The notes beneath the pieces were generated by a model, which did not search any database, had not been told where the DNA came from, and saw nothing but the letters and a program-made list of their open reading frames with translations. A stretch of 64,000 bases of DNA from Streptomyces sp. NBC_01304 (lineage in GTDB: Bacteria; Actinomycetota; Actinomycetes; Streptomycetales; Streptomycetaceae). A program made the position numbers and the translations under genes. Shown here one piece after another: positions 61,054 through 64,000 of this stretch (positions within the stretch are counted from its first letter, which is position 1; each line of letters opens with the position of its first letter). Location: NCBI RefSeq assembly GCF_035975855.1, contig NZ_CP109055.1, positions 1 through 64,000 on the forward strand, in the 5' to 3' direction.

Positions 61054-62523
61054 GTGATCAGTCTTGCCACCGCCCCCGGCCTTCGTCGCCTGCTCGCCAC
61101 CGTGCCCCCAACTCTGCTCGCCCTCGCGCTGGGCCTGTGGGGGATCACGCGGGGCGACAGTATGTGGCGGGACGAAGCGATCACGGTCCGGGCGAGTCAT
61201 CGTACGTTCGGCGAACTCATGGACAACTTGTCCGCGATCGACGCAGTACATGGCCTCTACTACCTCATGTTGAACACCATCAGCACCGGGCAGTTCGCCG
61301 ACTTCGGCCAGTACGGCGAGTACGGCCTGTACCCATTGAGGGTTCCCTCGGTGGTGGCGACGGCTCTCGCGGCGGCGGGCGTGGCCGCTGTCACCGCACG
61401 GCTGTCGACCCCGGGCGCCGCGGTGATTGCCGGATGCGTCTATCCGGTCTTCCCGGTCGTGCAGCGCTACACGCAGGAGGGTCGCTCCTATGCGGCCGTC
61501 ACCTGCTGCCTGGTGTGGGCTACCTATGTTCTCGTGCGCGCGCTGCAGTCCGATCGGGCTGTCCGCTGGTGGGTGCCGTACGCGGTCTTGATGACTCTGG
61601 CGGGGTGGCTGCATATCTTCGCTCTGCTGGCCTTGTTGGCCCATGCCGTCACCGTCCGCCTCACCTCGCCGACCGCTCGCCGCGCCCACACGGTGGCATC
61701 AGCGGTTGCCGCCGGCGCAGTCGCCCCGCTGGCCCTCTACGCCTTCGCGCAGCGGTATCAGGTGGACTGGCTGCCCCGTCCCGGCGTAGGCGAGTGGGTC
61801 CCCTTCCTGATCTGGGTAGCTCTGGGCGCTGCGGCGGCGGCAACCGTCAAAGAGGGGCGGACCTCCTTGACGGCGAACACGGTCGCCCTGCCCCTGCTCG
61901 TTCTGCCCCCGGCCGTCCTGCTGACGGTGTCCATGGTCAAGCCCATGTATACCGATCGCTACGTTCTGATCGTCTGGGCTGCACTGGCCATCCTTGTCCC
62001 TCAACTGGCCTTCGCCTGCGCGAAGGCGGTGCGTTCACGTCCGGCCTGGGCGACGCTGGCCGTGGTGGTGACCACCGTCGCCACCACGGCCTTCTTGTTG
62101 CCGCAGAGCCTGTATCTGCGCAGTCCGGAATCCCGGCAGGACGACGTCCTGGCTGTCGCTCGCGCGGTGGGGTCTGTTGCCGAGCACCGCGATGCCGTGG
62201 TGTATCTGCCCGCGCGTCGAAGGGACTGGCTGCTGGCCACCCGGGAGGTCTACGGCCTGCTCGATGATGTCGCGGCGAAGGTGAGCGTGGAGAACTCAGC
62301 CTCCTGGTGGGGTGTGGAATACGGGCCCGCAGAAGTTCGGCAACGCATCCTTCGCCAGCCTCGTCTGATCGTGCTGACCGATCCCCCCGGGGTTGCACAG
62401 GATGAGGAAGTTTCCGCCACCGAGCAGGCCAAGCGTCAAGCGATCATTGATTCAGGGCTCATCCGGTGCGACACCAAGGATCTGCCCGGAGCCCGGGTGA
62501 TCGTTTACGCCCGCACCTGCTGA
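61054..62523 (+). CDS. GT-C family (GT39-like) membrane glycosyltransferase
   Basis: This is a ~489-aa polytopic membrane protein with about 10 hydrophobic segments. The first outward loop carries WGITRGDSMWRDEAITVR with the D-E pair typical of the GT-C active site. YTQEGRSYA and YTDRYVLIVW are further family marks. The C-terminal ~130 residues are soluble (RQDDVLAVARAVGSVAE, SWWGVEYGPAEVRQRILRQPRLIVLTD). It probably transfers a sugar from a polyprenyl-phosphate donor to a cell-surface acceptor. The GTG at 61054 is one of several possible starts; an upstream TTG at 60979 is less likely. Confidence 0.7.
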   Translation: MISLATAPGLRRLLATVPPTLLALALGLWGITRGDSMWRDEAITVRASHRTFGELMDNLSAIDAVHGLYYLMLNTISTGQFADFGQYGEYGLYPLRVPSVVATALAAAGVAAVTARLSTPGAAVIAGCVYPVFPVVQRYTQEGRSYAAVTCCLVWATYVLVRALQSDRAVRWWVPYAVLMTLAGWLHIFALLALLAHAVTVRLTSPTARRAHTVASAVAAGAVAPLALYAFAQRYQVDWLPRPGVGEWVPFLIWVALGAAAAATVKEGRTSLTANTVALPLLVLPPAVLLTVSMVKPMYTDRYVLIVWAALAILVPQLAFACAKAVRSRPAWATLAVVVTTVATTAFLLPQSLYLRSPESRQDDVLAVARAVGSVAEHRDAVVYLPARRRDWLLATREVYGLLDDVAAKVSVENSASWWGVEYGPAEVRQRILRQPRLIVLTDPPGVAQDEEVSATEQAKRQAIIDSGLIRCDTKDLPGARVIVYARTC

Positions 62524-62649
62524 ACATCCTTGAGGCGACGGTGAGTTGCCGCCGCTTCGCTTCCTTCAGGGGCAGCAGCGGCACTGATCCCGGCGGGGAA
62601 TGGCCACGCATTGCCCGGATTCGGCGTACCCCAGAGAGCGGAGACCGTG

Positions 62650-64000
62650 GTGAACGTTCCACCTGCCGACCCGACGTTCGCTTCGAGCCCGAGGGTCTTT
62701 CGTGCTGTCCCCTTCCGTGGTGAAACAGCGTCGTCCGTGATCTGTCGTCTCGCGGAGCGGTACGGGCTGGAAGAGCAGGCGCTGCGGCCGTGGTGGCAGT
62801 GGAGCAACTCGCGCCCCCGGCACGAGAGCGGGGCCTTGAGGGCTGATGCTGAGGTGCTGCTGAACGCGGCAGGGCGGCAGGTGCTGGCAGGGCTGTGCGG
62901 TGTGGAGGAGGGGGTGCTGGGGCGGGCGGTGCCCTCCTGGGAGCACGAGGACGCCGCACTACGTACCGGGGGCGGCGACGGTCCGGTCGCGGTGTGGCGT
63001 GCAGGGGGCACGGTGGCGGGGCCGGTGGCCTTTGGCTGCCGCTTGTGTGCCGCCCGGCGATCGGGGACGGCGGTGCGATGGGTGCGGTATGCGGCGCGGT
63101 GGGAGCGGGTGTGCGTACGGCACGAGCGGTGGCTGCAGGACGCAGACGCTGGCCAGGAGTTGGAGCATCTGGATCTGCGTGGTGTGCCGGAGGTGATCGC
63201 GGCGCAGCGTAGGTGGGTGGGTGTGGCGCGGCGGGCAGTGCGCGCCGAGGCGGAGCCGGGGCGGGTGTTCGCGCTGGCGTATGCGGTGGTGGCCCGGTGG
63301 TGGGAGCAAGCGCTGCACTGGGAGCAGGAGAAGGTCTGACCGCGGCGGCTGCACCAGGTGGCGGGCGGCAACGCGGGCGGGGCATTGGAGCAGTGGCGGA
63401 TCGTCGGGCGTGATGCGGTCGTCTTCCCCGAGGTGGTCGCTGTCGCGGACGCGTTGCTGGATCCGGTCATGGCGCAGCTGGTGTGGGTCGACAGCGGAGC
63501 TGAGCGGCCGCGGCCGCTGCCTGCCGACGGGGCGTTCTGCCGAGGGCTGGGTGAGCGGGTGGGCCGGCCGTGGCTGGGCCTGCTGGCCGCGACCGATCCC
63601 GGCAGCCCACTGTTCGCCTGGATGGGAGCGGTTGTACGGGCGCGCCGTTATGGGGGTCAGTCGGTCGAGTATGCGGATGATCCGTGGTGGGTGCGCCAGG
63701 AGCATCAACCCGCGACTATGGCCGGTCAGTTGCGGGTGGTGGTGAAGGAGAAGAAGGCGCCGGGGTCGGGCACCCGGTGGCGCGCCACGGTGGCGGCGGA
63801 GCAGCGCATGTGGATCGAGAAGCTCATCGGCGATGCCGGGGAGCAGCTGACTCAGCTGCGCGGGAGGCATGCCGGGTCTACCGCTGAGACTGCTCGGTAT
63901 CTGCTGCAGAACCTCACTCGCAGCGCCGGCCTGCTCGACCGGGCGCTGCACCAGACCATTGTGGCGGCGGTGAACGCCGGGGTGTCGCTTGAGGACGTCG
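62650..64000 (+). pseudogene. TniQ-like gene interrupted by an in-frame TGA; runs off the window
   Basis: The N-terminal ~230 residues form a TniQ domain (VPFRGETASSVICRLAERYGL) with a C-R-L-C...C-V-R-H-E-R-W zinc site. At 63337 a TGA interrupts the frame after HWEQEKV. Beyond it the same frame stays open to the window edge and reads like the expected continuation (RRLHQVAGGNAGGALEQW, ADALLDPVMAQLVW, VGRPWLGLLAATDPGSPLFAWM). One nonsense change, for example TGG to TGA, explains this. The start at GTG 62650 has GGAG 6 nt upstream. It could also be a sequencing error or read-through. No transposase genes are visible beside it. Confidence 0.75.

Overview
The window reads as high-GC actinobacterial DNA, almost certainly Streptomyces. 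Codons are strongly GC-biased at the third position and GTG starts and 4-nt stop/start overlaps are common. Streptomyces-type families recur: an SsgA-like domain, DUF6207, Tap/Tpg-like telomere proteins, LamG/RHS secreted toxin genes, and several sigma-like proteins with small membrane partners. The content (telomere proteins, conflict systems, transposition genes, decayed genes) fits an accessory arm of a linear chromosome or a large linear plasmid. No ribosomal RNA, tRNA, CRISPR array or housekeeping gene was seen. All family assignments are from reading the sequence and memory of the families; no searches were run.

0-0.4 kb: a non-coding array of nine stem-loops with different stems but the same CTGACG/CTGGCG top. 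0.4-17.5 kb: four sigma-like genes, each tightly coupled to a membrane protein or another partner. One is a double-sigma fusion, and one is coupled to an 800-aa protein ending in an SsgA-like domain. This stretch also holds multi-HTH and SAVMC3_10250-like proteins, a P-loop kinase, and relics of a serine resolvase, a secreted HNH nuclease and perhaps a NACHT-type NTPase.

18-29 kb: a secreted LamG protein followed by a 2160-aa RHS/YD-repeat polymorphic toxin with a lower-GC toxic tip and its probable immunity gene. 29-32 kb: a decayed DUF6207 copy, a UvrD-like helicase, and an XRE repressor whose promoter region holds three copies of GTGCAGACC.

32-41 kb: a complete four-gene Wadjet-type SMC anti-plasmid system (jetA-jetB-jetC-jetD, minus strand, every junction a 4-nt overlap). 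41-47 kb: what I read as a telomere-maintenance locus of a non-standard class, with a Tpg-like terminal protein, a Tap-like degenerate polymerase protein, an excisionase-type HTH gene and its dead duplicate, and a second Tap-like protein with an XRE domain and zinc ribbon. 47-54 kb: Tn7-like transposition genes tnsA(catalytically degenerate)-tnsB-tnsC-tniQ and an endonuclease VII gene. 54-58 kb: a three-gene ABC-3C conflict system (DUF3732 ATPase, middle component, nuclease-like effector). 58-64 kb: a pentapeptide-repeat membrane protein, two related GT-C glycosyltransferases (one truncated), and a second TniQ-like gene broken by an in-frame TGA at 63337.

Taken together, this looks like a linear-replicon arm carrying its own end-maintenance genes beside a weapon against circular plasmids, a second nucleic-acid-directed defence system, a contact or secreted toxin and a transposon core. 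The most novel candidates are the constant-loop hairpin array, the split Tap/Tpg locus, the SsgA fusion and the double sigma factor.
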